Source: an uncultured Clostridia bacterium (GTDB lineage Bacteria; Bacillota; Clostridia; Oscillospirales; Oscillospiraceae). Taken from it: a DNA stretch of 64,000 bases. Made by a program: the position numbers and the translations under genes. The notes beneath the pieces are model-generated. The model saw nothing but the letters and a program-made list of their open reading frames with translations. It ran no database searches and was not told the DNA's origin. This document shows positions 49,570-58,008 of the stretch, piece after piece (position 1 is the stretch's first letter; each line of letters begins with the position of its first letter). The stretch spans positions 1 through 64,000 of the forward strand of contig CAMGRL010000002.1 in the NCBI GenBank assembly GCA_946061515.1, written 5' to 3'.

Positions 49570-50520
49570 TCACAGGGCCTTTATTGCCTCTTTCATTGCG
49601 TCAACGCCAAATCCCAGATGGGCCATCTGCTCATCGAAGGAGCCAAATCCGGGGAACAAATCGGGGACGCCCAAACGCTTGACCTTGCAGGGTATGCCGC
49701 TTTCTGCCGCAACTTCGCATACCGCTCCGCCCAGACCGCCAATGATAAACGCATCCTCAACGGTGACGATTTTTCCGGTATTCTTTGCCGCCTTGCAGAT
49801 CAGCTCTTTGTCAATGGGCTTGAGCGTGTGCATATCAACGACGCCGACCTCCAGCCCCTCTTCCTTCAGCTGCTTTGCCGCTTCCACCGCAAAGGGGACC
49901 ATCATGCCGCAGGCGATAATATAGCCGTCCTTGCCCTCGGCGATCTCAATGCCTTTGCCGAATTCGAACTTGTAGTCTTCCTGGTAAACTTCAGATTCAT
50001 TGCGGCCATTGCCCAGGCGGAGGTAGACCGGTCCGTCTATCTCGTTTGCCGCTTCAAAGGCCTTGACAGCCTGGGTGGCATCGCAGGGCGCGCACAGAAT
50101 AAGGTTCGGGAAAGTGCGGAGAATGGCCAGATCTTCAAGCGCGTAGTGGGTGGAGCCGCAGGGGCCCTGGCACAGTCCGGTGTTGCAGCCGATAACCTTG
50201 ACGTTTGCCCGCTGATAGCACATGTTGGTGCGGATGCCCTCGCCGGCGCGAAGGGTGTTAAAAACCGACATGCCATAGACCCAGGGCTTATATCCCTCAA
50301 GGGCCAGGCCTGCTGCAAGGTCCATAGCCGCCATTTCGGCTATACCGGTGTTGTAGTACTGCTTGGGGAATTTTTGTATAAACTCGGGCATACCGGCGCG
50401 GCCAACATCGGCGGAGATCAGACGGAACTCAGGGTGTTCAACAGCATACTTCTGCATTGCATGATCCAGATCAGGTCTTGCGTTGCCAAGCTTCTCTCGA
50501 AGTCCATAGGTTTTCATCAT
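49570..50520 (-). CDS. Transketolase, C-terminal subunit
   Basis: 316 residues comprising the pyrimidine-binding and C-terminal domains of a split transketolase. Blocks: SADVGRAGMPEFIQKFPKQYYNTGIAE (catalytic region) and the C-terminal DAFIIGGLGGAVCEVAAE. ATG 50520 follows AAGGAGG; an upstream frame has no ribosome site. It pairs with the N-terminal subunit encoded 13 bp upstream. Together they move two-carbon ketol groups between sugar phosphates, or ketols of modified sugars in some catabolic operons. Confidence 0.93.
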   Translation of the reverse strand: MMKTYGLREKLGNARPDLDHAMQKYAVEHPEFRLISADVGRAGMPEFIQKFPKQYYNTGIAEMAAMDLAAGLALEGYKPWVYGMSVFNTLRAGEGIRTNMCYQRANVKVIGCNTGLCQGPCGSTHYALEDLAILRTFPNLILCAPCDATQAVKAFEAANEIDGPVYLRLGNGRNESEVYQEDYKFEFGKGIEIAEGKDGYIIACGMMVPFAVEAAKQLKEEGLEVGVVDMHTLKPIDKELICKAAKNTGKIVTVEDAFIIGGLGGAVCEVAAESGIPCKVKRLGVPDLFPGFGSFDEQMAHLGFGVDAMKEAIKAL

Positions 50521-50533
50521 TGTAATTCCCTCC

Positions 50534-51388
50534 TTATTTATAGCGGGTCTGCTTGACTTCCTCCAGGGCCTGTGCAAGCAGTTCGGGATCGGTCAGCATG
50601 CCATGATGCCACTTGGGCGTGCCTTCCATGAAGGAAACGCCATAGCCTTTGATGGTGTGGCCGATAATGACAGTAGGAACGTCAGAATCTGCATCAGGGA
50701 TATTATCCAGTGCGTCTACAACTTCTTCCATGCAGTTGCCGTTTATCTCAACAACATTCCAGCCAAAGGCTTTGAATTTGTCTCCCAGAGGCTCCAGCCT
50801 GAGGCCGCCATACTGCTCCTCTGTGGGCGAACTGAGACTGACCATGTTTCTGTCTACCAGGGCGACGAGGTTGCCGAGCTTGTAATGCGCTGCCAGCATG
50901 GCGCCTTCCCAGATCGCTCCTTCGTTGCACTCGCCGTCCCCGAGCATTGTGAACACATGGTGCTTGTCTCCCCGCTCCTTCGCCGCCAGAGCCAGGCCGG
51001 AGCAAAGCGTTAGTCCGTGGCCAAGAGAGCCGGAGGATACCTCCATGCCGGGGTTCTGGTTCTTGCAGGGATGCATGCCGTAGCGGCTGCCCCACGCGCC
51101 GTAGGTTTCAAAAATCTCATCAATACTGCCATAGCCCGCCATAGCCATGGCAATATACAGGCATCCTGCGCCGTGCCCCTTGGAAAGGACAAATCTGTCT
51201 CTCTCGGGCCACTTGCCCGGGTAATCCAGATTTTTCTTCATCTTGTACATATAGAGTGCTGTCATCATATCTGCCATAGAAAGATCTCCGCCCAGATGGA
51301 TGACAGTCTTTGCGGAAAGCTTGAGTACTAATTCGCGCATTTCCAGTGCCTGGTCTTTCAACCGTTCAATGGTTTCTTTATCAGCCAT
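50534..51388 (-). CDS. Transketolase, N-terminal (TPP-binding) subunit
   Basis: 284 residues. The TPP motif runs from GDGECNEGAIWEGAM to the LVDRN end, with the upstream KGHGAGCLYIAMA block. It begins a sigma-54 transcription unit: a -24/-12 promoter lies at 51449-51463, giving a leader of about 50 nt. Dedicated split transketolases in catabolic islands often replace the housekeeping enzyme for a particular pathway. Confidence 0.94.
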   Translation of the reverse strand: MADKETIERLKDQALEMRELVLKLSAKTVIHLGGDLSMADMMTALYMYKMKKNLDYPGKWPERDRFVLSKGHGAGCLYIAMAMAGYGSIDEIFETYGAWGSRYGMHPCKNQNPGMEVSSGSLGHGLTLCSGLALAAKERGDKHHVFTMLGDGECNEGAIWEGAMLAAHYKLGNLVALVDRNMVSLSSPTEEQYGGLRLEPLGDKFKAFGWNVVEINGNCMEEVVDALDNIPDADSDVPTVIIGHTIKGYGVSFMEGTPKWHHGMLTDPELLAQALEEVKQTRYK

Positions 51389-51448
51389 AGATTAGGTCCT
51401 CCTTAATTTTTGTTCTCCATGGTTGGGTACTTATCTATCTATATTTCA

Positions 51449-51463
51449 GCAATAATCATGCCA
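51449..51463 (-). promoter_or_regulatory. Sigma-54 promoter ahead of the transketolase genes
   Basis: TGGCAT-GATTA-TTGC on the minus strand with exact -24/-12 spacing and the same AAAGT prefix as the other two. It lies just past the DUF2877 stop codon. Confidence 0.85.
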
Positions 51464-51467
51464 ACTT

Positions 51468-52373
51468 TCACGCCCACATAGTGTTTATCACTCTCGCCGT
51501 GAAAACCACGCCGGCCATCATGTCCGCGCCGGAGCTGCCGCCGATCGAAATCAGTCTCGCAGCCGCGTGCGGCCAGTCTTCTCCGCCTGCCGCGGTCAGA
51601 ACATCCTCGATGGCGGAGAATCGGCCGCCGGCCGCAGCCGCGAGCAGATATGCCGCGCTGTATTTATTGGTCTTTTTTTCTGCCTTTTCCGCGACCAGAG
51701 AACAGAACGCAGTCCTTACTTTCAAATCGATCCCCCATTCTCTGGCGCAAAAATGGAGTGTGGAAAGCATTCCGGTGATAAAATCGTCAAAGGACGGGGT
51801 CAATCCCCTGCCCAGGCCAAGCACGCCATCCAGCCCTGTACTGAGCTCGGCCAAATTTGCCATCCTCAGCCCCCGCTCTATTTTCTGTATCCCGCCAAGA
51901 CCGGTAAGGGCAAATATATCGTCAAGCGCATCCCGTTCGATCTCCGCGGAATCCCTGATCGAAAACGGCGAAAGATTGGATCTGTTTTGTGAGACCAAAA
52001 AGGCTCCGCCGCTGTTTTGGAGAAAATATATTCCCTCTGCCGCCGTTGACACCGGCCTTCCGGGCCCATAGGGCCTGTACTCTATTCGGGCAAACATGTC
52101 CCCATCCGCAAACCTGAGACAGTTATGCGCAAGGTTCAGCACACTTCCTGCCTCAATTCCCAGGTTCTTCGCCTTGTCGTTTATTTCCGTTCCAGCCAGC
52201 CCGAAGGGCAAGCTGCCATAGGCCCGGTCATAGAGCATAAGGATCCTGCCCTTATCATCCGCAAAATATATGCCGGAGCTGAACACGCCTGCCGCTGTAA
52301 GTTCATGTTTTTCTGCGCAATACCCGGCAAGCGCCGGATCACTGACCGTCAGTATTCTGTTCAAGTTCCTCAC
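51468..52373 (-). CDS. DUF2877 protein, YlbF/AllH-like
   Basis: 301 residues. The DUF2877 hallmark is GLGRGLTPSFDDFITGMLSTL, followed by KKTNKYSAAYLLAAAAGGRFS and IGGSSGADMMAGVV. In E. coli this family member (YlbF, AllH) completes the FdrA-YlbE-YlbF transcarbamoylase. Here it is 12 kb away from the other two, next to activator 2. The GTG start at 52373 overlaps the activator by 35 bases; start choice is not certain because no strong ribosome site is visible. Confidence 0.8.
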   Translation of the reverse strand: MRNLNRILTVSDPALAGYCAEKHELTAAGVFSSGIYFADDKGRILMLYDRAYGSLPFGLAGTEINDKAKNLGIEAGSVLNLAHNCLRFADGDMFARIEYRPYGPGRPVSTAAEGIYFLQNSGGAFLVSQNRSNLSPFSIRDSAEIERDALDDIFALTGLGGIQKIERGLRMANLAELSTGLDGVLGLGRGLTPSFDDFITGMLSTLHFCAREWGIDLKVRTAFCSLVAEKAEKKTNKYSAAYLLAAAAGGRFSAIEDVLTAAGGEDWPHAAARLISIGGSSGADMMAGVVFTARVINTMWA

Positions 52374-54246
52374 CGTCCATCTGTTTGAGCCTTCTATGCA
52401 GTGTCGGGCGGCTTATTCCCAGTTTTTTCGCCGCGAGCGTCTTATTTCCCCCGCATTCTTTCAGCGTCCTTTGTATCAGTTCCTTTTTCGCATCATCCAG
52501 TGTTTGCGGCTCATCGGCCTGCTTAACCGCTTTCGGTGTACTGTTTATATGCAGTGCGTCCATAACCTGTTCGGCTTCTACGTTTTCCCCTACGCTTGTC
52601 ACCACCAGTCGTTCAACCACGTTTTTCAGTTCACGGACATTCCCCGGCCAGGCATAATTCTTCAGGATCTCCATCGCTTCAGGCGAATACTCCAAGGTCC
52701 GCCGTCCATTTTCCGCCGCATATTTTTTTGTAAAATTTTGAATCAGTGTTTCAATGTTTTCTCTGCACGCGCGCAGCGGCGGCAGCTCCAGTGACAAAAC
52801 GTCAAGCCGGTAATAAAAATCGCTTCGGAACTTGCCCTCGTCCACCATTTTTTTGAGATCGCGGTTTGACGCGGCAATAACGCGTATATCCACGGGGATG
52901 ACCTTATCATCGCCAACGCGCATGATCTCATGCTCCTCCAGCACGCGAAGCAGTCTGGCCTGCATGTCGAGGCTCGTTTCCCCGATCTCATCCAGGAAGA
53001 TCGTACCCTTATGCGCAAGCTCAAACAGGCCGATCTTTCCGCCGCGTTTTGCCCCGGTGAACGCGCCTTCAACGTAACCGAACAGCTCGGATTCCAGCAG
53101 GTTTGCCGGTATCGTCGCGCAGTTGACCGCAACAAACGCCTCCTCACAGCGTTTGCTGTAGTTATGTATGCTCTGGGCAAACATCTCTTTGCCTGTGCCC
53201 GTCTCGCCCGAAATCAGTATGGAAGAATTAACCACCGCATAACGTTTCGCAGTCTGCACGGCCTTTTTCAGCAAAGGGCTTTCTGCGCAGATATTATCAA
53301 AGCTGTTTTTCGCGATAAGGCCCTTATTGGCCAGTTTCTGGCGTATCTTCCGTTCGATCTTATGAACGTATTCGACTTCCTGCATCACGGTCACAAGGCT
53401 GTTTTCCTGTTCTTTTATGGGCAGAAAAGACGCTGTGAATTTGTAATCGTTATACTCATACAATTCGTCATATACCGGCGTTCCGGTGCTCAGCGCTTTT
53501 TCCTTCATCTGCTGCATCTCGGGCAGCGGAAAACCGCTGAGAACCACGTCTGCGCCAAGCAGCTTGGTGGCCCGCCGGTTCGCATGAGAGATGTCCCCTT
53601 TGCTGTCGACCACAATGACCCCTTCGCTTATGGTGTTCAACGCCGCTTCAAAAAGCTTGTCCCAGTGCTGGTCCCGGGCCAGCGCGGAGAGCACGCCCTT
53701 TGCCTCGATAATGGCGGTGACGATTTCATATTCGCTGGTTTTTATGCAGTAGTCATGGATGCCATAAGCCCTGGCTGCACGTGTTGCATCATAGCCGCCG
53801 ATCACGGCTTTTATGCCGTCCTTCCGGAGCTGCGTCATGATCTTGTCAAAATCGGCCCACTGTTTTATCTCAAAATAATGGATCTTTGCGCCTATCGGCC
53901 TTTCAAGCTCACGGGTCATCTGAACCATGGTCGCGTTGCCGATAACAGCAAACTCTCCCCACTCGTTCGTTGCTCTGACCAGCATCGCCGCAATGTCGTT
54001 TCCGGTAAAAGGAATTGCCGTAATGGGCAGCCCCATATTACGGGCGCGGAGATAACGTGCGTGGCCGCCGCGGGCAATGATGCACTGCCCGCCAAGCGCC
54101 CGGAAATTTTCTATGATCTTCAGGCTCTCTTCATAGGTGTGCGTCATAAGCATCTCAACGTCATCCTCCGCTCCGGCGTGCGCGATGGCGTCTTTTACTG
54201 TGGGAAGCATCTCTTCGCTGTTTACAAGAAGTGCTATCGGTTTCAT
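52339..54246 (-). CDS. PrpR-type sigma-54 enhancer-binding activator 2
   Basis: 635 residues with the same architecture as activator 1 but clearly divergent: PrpR_N sensor (1-180), PAS (about 200-300), AAA+ with GETGTGKE, YVEGAFTGAKRGG and FLDEIGETSLDMQ, and a Fis-type helix-turn-helix (CGGNKTLAAKKLGISRPTL). It lies between the radical-SAM gene and the DUF2877/transketolase promoter, so it is the likely activator of the transketolase and aldehyde dehydrogenase promoters. The different sensor domain implies a different inducer from activator 1. Confidence 0.93.
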   Translation of the reverse strand: MKPIALLVNSEEMLPTVKDAIAHAGAEDDVEMLMTHTYEESLKIIENFRALGGQCIIARGGHARYLRARNMGLPITAIPFTGNDIAAMLVRATNEWGEFAVIGNATMVQMTRELERPIGAKIHYFEIKQWADFDKIMTQLRKDGIKAVIGGYDATRAARAYGIHDYCIKTSEYEIVTAIIEAKGVLSALARDQHWDKLFEAALNTISEGVIVVDSKGDISHANRRATKLLGADVVLSGFPLPEMQQMKEKALSTGTPVYDELYEYNDYKFTASFLPIKEQENSLVTVMQEVEYVHKIERKIRQKLANKGLIAKNSFDNICAESPLLKKAVQTAKRYAVVNSSILISGETGTGKEMFAQSIHNYSKRCEEAFVAVNCATIPANLLESELFGYVEGAFTGAKRGGKIGLFELAHKGTIFLDEIGETSLDMQARLLRVLEEHEIMRVGDDKVIPVDIRVIAASNRDLKKMVDEGKFRSDFYYRLDVLSLELPPLRACRENIETLIQNFTKKYAAENGRRTLEYSPEAMEILKNYAWPGNVRELKNVVERLVVTSVGENVEAEQVMDALHINSTPKAVKQADEPQTLDDAKKELIQRTLKECGGNKTLAAKKLGISRPTLHRRLKQMDGEELEQNTDGQ

Positions 54247-54312
54247 CTGTTTCCCTCCAAAAACTGTCGTTGCTTAACTATAACATGTTTCCGCGGAGGC
54301 TGTCGCATTATT

Positions 54313-55701
54313 TTACGGTTTATCATTTGTTGTATCAAAATATTCCTTTATCGCGTCTGCCCAACCGTTCTGGAAAAAACCGCACGCTCTCAAGTCAGGG
54401 GCAAGGTAATCTTCCCCGGCGCTTCCTGAGGCCGACGCTCTGCACCCTCCGCAGCAGCGGAGTCTGTACTTGCAGCTGCGGCACTTTGCATTGTGCTGCA
54501 GATACGCATCAAGCCGTCTGTCTGCATACCGCATATATTCCGAGTTGCTGAGGATCTCCCTGAGCGGGATTTGAAAAAGATTCGGAAACTGCTTTTCGAT
54601 CGCTGTCCCGGCCATGGACATGCAGGGCAGTATATTTCCCTGGGGGCTGATATACAATTCTCTCCGAATATGCGCGCATAAGAGCTGGTGTGCTTCGCCG
54701 CCCTCAGCGCAATTATGCTCAAAGGGTACAAAACATTTTTTCTCATCCTTCATGTACGCAAACATTCCGTCAAGCATCAGGCTCATGGGTGCGCCCTCTG
54801 CGAAAAACACCGGAATATATTTCATATAGATCCCGAAACACTCGTCGTCATCCAGATACTCACTGCGCTCATTAAGCCATTCGCCGGCCGGGCTGGTATT
54901 GTTCACCTTCAGGCCGGAACAGCCGAGCTGCGCGAGCAATTGTACGCTTTCGCGCAGAGTCCCGGCATTCCGGCGGTTAAGGCACATGGCTGCCGAGGTT
55001 TTGAAGCCCCTGTCCCGGCATATCTGAAAGGCCTCTATGACCCGTCTCTCCGCGCCTTCAAGTCCCCGCAGCCAGTCATGGCAGCCTGCGCCGTCAAAGC
55101 TGATCTGAAGCTGCGGATGTATTCCGCGTGCCTCAAACCCATCCAGCAGTGCGTCATTCACCAGCATCCCGTTGGTGAAAAGCGTGGTCAGCTTTATGTT
55201 TTTTTCACACAGCGCGTCTACGATTTTCCAGAAATCGCGCCGTACAAGCGGCTCTCCGCCGGTCAGAGAGACTTTTCCCACACCGCATTCTGCCAATTGG
55301 TCGATGATCTTCAGGCAGTCCCCATACCCCAGCTCACCCAATGCGCCCCCAGGGGCGGACATGAAGCAATGCCTGCACCGAAGATTGCAGTTTCCGGTAA
55401 CAGACCATTGTGCCGATTCCTTAAACCGGGCAGGATACTGCCGGTACCGCTGTCTTTCTTCCAGTGTACATTTTTCTGTGCACTCGCTGACTACGCCGGA
55501 GTCGATATACTCGTTCAGCATGCGGCGCTGAACCTCATTCAACGCAGCATCGGAAAACGCATATTCGCCGTCGCAATGGAACAACAGCAGAAATCGGTCG
55601 CGGCTGAGAAACGTGACATCATTGGACTTCAGCTCTACAAGTGCATACGGCAGACGCTGCCAACCCCGCAGGGCAAAGCTCCGTGAAAGAATATACTTCA
55701 T
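54313..55701 (-). CDS. Radical SAM/SPASM peptide maturase
   Basis: 462 residues. The N-terminal 95 residues look like a peptide-binding (PqqD/RRE-like) domain. The radical SAM core has the CX3CX2C cluster motif CNLRCRHCF (about residues 111-119) and a SAM-binding SLTGGEPLVRRDFW. The C-terminal SPASM domain ends with CRSCKYRLRCCGGCRASA and a final PDLRAC, giving ligands for two auxiliary [4Fe-4S] clusters. Such enzymes form thioether or carbon-carbon links in ribosomal peptides. Its ATG lies one base after the stop of a small Nif11-leader peptide gene, the probable substrate. It is followed by activator 2. Confidence 0.92.
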   Translation of the reverse strand: MKYILSRSFALRGWQRLPYALVELKSNDVTFLSRDRFLLLFHCDGEYAFSDAALNEVQRRMLNEYIDSGVVSECTEKCTLEERQRYRQYPARFKESAQWSVTGNCNLRCRHCFMSAPGGALGELGYGDCLKIIDQLAECGVGKVSLTGGEPLVRRDFWKIVDALCEKNIKLTTLFTNGMLVNDALLDGFEARGIHPQLQISFDGAGCHDWLRGLEGAERRVIEAFQICRDRGFKTSAAMCLNRRNAGTLRESVQLLAQLGCSGLKVNNTSPAGEWLNERSEYLDDDECFGIYMKYIPVFFAEGAPMSLMLDGMFAYMKDEKKCFVPFEHNCAEGGEAHQLLCAHIRRELYISPQGNILPCMSMAGTAIEKQFPNLFQIPLREILSNSEYMRYADRRLDAYLQHNAKCRSCKYRLRCCGGCRASASGSAGEDYLAPDLRACGFFQNGWADAIKEYFDTTNDKP

Positions 55702-55702
55702 T

Positions 55703-56062
55703 TCACATGGACATAAAGGTTGAGCCTACAGTTGCGGGTGAAGTCTGCGCGGTACACCATATACCTGTCTCAACCGACGCGGCACAGGTGTCCCGATTCT
55801 GTACCGTCGAAGTGCAGACGCCGGCGTGGCTCGTGACAGCCTCCAGCTCAAGCGCGTCGTTATCACCGCACTCGGTCATGGCCGTCTCGAGCTGCTTTGC
55901 GTCAAAATCATATCCCAGCTTGCGCGCAGCGGCCGCTGCGCTTTCAATCCGTTCGGCGCGGGTCATTTCCCGGCCGGCAGGCATAAGCTCCTTCAATTTG
56001 GTCCTCAGTTCCTCGTTGAAATTCACGTCAAAAAGAAACACTTTTGCATTATCCAGTGACAT
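55703..56062 (-). CDS. Candidate RiPP precursor peptide with Nif11-type leader
   Basis: 119 residues, ATG after AAGGAGG. Residues 1-64 match a Nif11-type leader: MSLDNAKVFL, EELRTKLKELM, AAARKLGYDFDAKQLETAM, then an LELEAV element where leaders are usually cut. The core of about 38 residues is rich in Thr, Ser and Ala and has three cysteines spaced exactly ten residues apart (GVCTSTVQ..., DTCAAS..., IWCTAQ...), suggesting repeating thioether or other crosslinks. No double-glycine site is present; a cut after HAG is possible. The maturase gene starts one base downstream. No transporter, peptidase or immunity gene is adjacent. Confidence 0.8.
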   Translation of the reverse strand: MSLDNAKVFLFDVNFNEELRTKLKELMPAGREMTRAERIESAAAAARKLGYDFDAKQLETAMTECGDNDALELEAVTSHAGVCTSTVQNRDTCAASVETGIWCTAQTSPATVGSTFMSM

Positions 56063-56117
56063 ATTTTCCCTCCTTAAATGTCATTTTTGTTAAAATGTCG
56101 GGTATCTCAAAGCGCCA

Positions 56118-56157
56118 GAATAACCGTGACGGGTTTTAAGGCCCAGCACGGTTATTC
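56118..56157. promoter_or_regulatory. Hairpin ahead of the precursor gene
   Basis: Stem GAATAACCGTG / CACGGTTATTC with an 18-base loop, in the gap between the VOC and precursor genes. It has no T tract on the minus strand, so it looks like a processing or stabilising element that could raise precursor mRNA over that of its neighbours. Confidence 0.5.
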
Positions 56158-56178
56158 GTATATTATGGTTTTTCCGTA

Positions 56179-56676
56179 TTACTTATCTTTGGTTTCCTGC
56201 GCTTCAAGCTTGGCCACTTCCTCAAAATTGGTCACCTCGATCATGGTGCCAAGTTTATCGTTCGTATTGAAGAAGCCCCACTTGAGCGCGGGATGTCTGG
56301 AATTTGGCCCGGTCTGAATCATCTGAACTCCGTTTTCGTTCAGATGTTTCTCGAAGGCATCGAAATTGTCGGTATCAAAGGCCACATGGTGGAGTCCTTC
56401 GCCATGCTCATCGAGGAAGTCGGTCAGCGCTGATCTATCGTTATAAGGCTGTAAAATCTCAAACTCAATTCCATTCATCTGGTACAGAGCCGCCCGCTGA
56501 TAGAAGTCCCTCTCCTCGCCCAGATAGTACTTGGGTCCGGGCGCCGAGGGAGATTTTTCGATCACCCGGCTTGGCTCAGCGCCAAGTAAAATCCTGAATT
56601 GTTCCATGGTCTTATCCAAGTCCCTTACCACCAGGCCGACCTGGACAAGTTTTGGTTTAGAATATACTTCGCTCAT
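56179..56676 (-). CDS. VOC/glyoxalase-family protein
   Basis: 165 residues with two beta-alpha-beta-beta-beta modules of the vicinal oxygen chelate fold. Metal-binding positions appear as His in EGLHHVAFDTDN and acidic residues in GIEFEILQPYND and TMIEVTNF. The opening KLVQVGLVVRDLDKTMEQF is typical of methylmalonyl-CoA epimerase, glyoxalase or dioxygenase relatives. It lies 7 bp after the RhaM-like gene and 116 bp before the RiPP precursor. A role in epimerising or opening a pathway intermediate is likely, but the reaction cannot be named. Confidence 0.85.
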   Translation of the reverse strand: MSEVYSKPKLVQVGLVVRDLDKTMEQFRILLGAEPSRVIEKSPSAPGPKYYLGEERDFYQRAALYQMNGIEFEILQPYNDRSALTDFLDEHGEGLHHVAFDTDNFDAFEKHLNENGVQMIQTGPNSRHPALKWGFFNTNDKLGTMIEVTNFEEVAKLEAQETKDK

Positions 56677-56683
56677 ATCCGTT

Positions 56684-57007
56684 TCACTCCATCAGCCAAA
56701 TCATTTTCCATACTTTGGGTTTGCCGTCCTTGTCCAGATCCATGCCCGACAAGCCTTCCATATTTTCATTCCATTTTGCCAGAATATCCCTGTGCTGCTC
56801 ATATACTTCGCTCTTTCTCTCAGCGCCAAGGTATTCATAATAGCCTATGGTATCCTCACCATTGGCCCAGATCGAATAGTTGCGCATACCCGCGGCGCGC
56901 ATCAGCTCCTCCATCTCCGGATGAGTCTGGTACATCTCATTGTGTTTTCTGGCATATTCTTCAAGCTTCCCGGGGGTTACATGCCCTTTCCAGCAAAATC
57001 TTTCCAT
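56684..57007 (-). CDS. RhaM-like sugar mutarotase (DUF718)
   Basis: 107 residues, the size of L-rhamnose mutarotase. It has the RKHNEMY motif with the family's catalytic histidine, GMRNYSIW, and the aromatic WNENM near the end. RhaM interconverts the alpha and beta pyranose forms of a sugar. Adjacent to a TIM-barrel isomerase gene (15 bp) and the VOC gene, it points to a free, unphosphorylated deoxy-sugar or sugar-acid substrate. Confidence 0.85.
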   Translation of the reverse strand: MERFCWKGHVTPGKLEEYARKHNEMYQTHPEMEELMRAAGMRNYSIWANGEDTIGYYEYLGAERKSEVYEQHRDILAKWNENMEGLSGMDLDKDGKPKVWKMIWLME

Positions 57008-57022
57008 ATTCTCTCCCTGCCC

Positions 57023-57982
57023 TCAGATGTGAAGGACCTTTGACGTCAGCAAATCATAAATTGCGGGAACATTGTTCTCCCGGCGGAGCTTCTTGAACTC
57101 ATCCCGGGGCAAGCTCTTTGCAATTTCCCACATACCCAGCGTGCGGCGCACAGAAACCTTGGTGGCCTCAATGCCATCCATACGCGGCGGCCAGATGTCA
57201 AGCACATAGTTGCCATCATAGCCCACATCCTGAAGCTGCATGAAAAACTCCAGTGTGCGCCACACCGTGATGCTGCCGATCAGGAAATCGTCATCTGTTT
57301 TGCCGTAGCAGTCGCTGAGATGGACATGAAACAGCCGTTTATACCGGTCGATCAGGGCGACGCTTTCTGCCGGATTTTCTCCCGCGACCAGAGCATGACC
57401 GTAATCCAGAATGATCCCCAGATTAGGAAGGTTAACCTCATTGCAGATGGTGAGGGCCTTGGGCGCGGTCGAAACATATTGGTAAATGTGGGGATCGGCC
57501 GGCTTGTATTCAATCGTCACATTGACATCACTGCGGTACGAAGCGATCTCATGCAGCCCCTCAACCAGCCAGCCATACCGTTCGGCATAGTCGTCTTCAA
57601 AAGGATAATCGTAGCCGTCGTGGGCCAGCCACAGCATAATATCGACCCCGCCGATCTCCTTACAAAAGTCCATCGCCTTCTTGGATCTCTCCACAAATTC
57701 GCGGCGGAGCCCCGGGTCCCGGCTTGTCAGCGTGCCTTTTGCGAAACGGGGTTGCGAATATGTATCAACAACGATAGTGCCGGGTTCGATCCCGTATTGT
57801 CCCATATAGCGGCGGCGCTCCAGCGGATCCACCGCAGGATCATATGTCACAGGAATTGCGTTGACATACGCAATGTCACGGAGTATTTCCAACTGCCGCT
57901 CGAAAGGGATATCCTCCTTGTAGTTTTTCATAAAACGATCGTTGCAGGAGGAAAAGGCAGACCGTGAGGCCTCTATTTTCAT
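57023..57982 (-). CDS. TIM-barrel sugar isomerase/epimerase (xylose-isomerase-like)
   Basis: 319 residues of the AP-endonuclease 2 superfamily. Metal ligands are visible in VTIEYKP (Glu), IILDYGHALVAG (Asp and His), FHVHLSDCYG (His, Asp) and the terminal LDIWPPR. ATG 57982 follows AAAGGAGA; the upstream open frame is only the inverted-repeat element. Family members isomerise or epimerise ketoses and aldoses, including L-rhamnose-like sugars. It starts the segment isomerase-RhaM-VOC-precursor-maturase after the inverted-repeat element. Confidence 0.88.
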   Translation of the reverse strand: MKIEASRSAFSSCNDRFMKNYKEDIPFERQLEILRDIAYVNAIPVTYDPAVDPLERRRYMGQYGIEPGTIVVDTYSQPRFAKGTLTSRDPGLRREFVERSKKAMDFCKEIGGVDIMLWLAHDGYDYPFEDDYAERYGWLVEGLHEIASYRSDVNVTIEYKPADPHIYQYVSTAPKALTICNEVNLPNLGIILDYGHALVAGENPAESVALIDRYKRLFHVHLSDCYGKTDDDFLIGSITVWRTLEFFMQLQDVGYDGNYVLDIWPPRMDGIEATKVSVRRTLGMWEIAKSLPRDEFKKLRRENNVPAIYDLLTSKVLHI

Positions 57983-58008
57983 GGTGTGTTGGTCTCCTTT
58001 CTTCTTTT

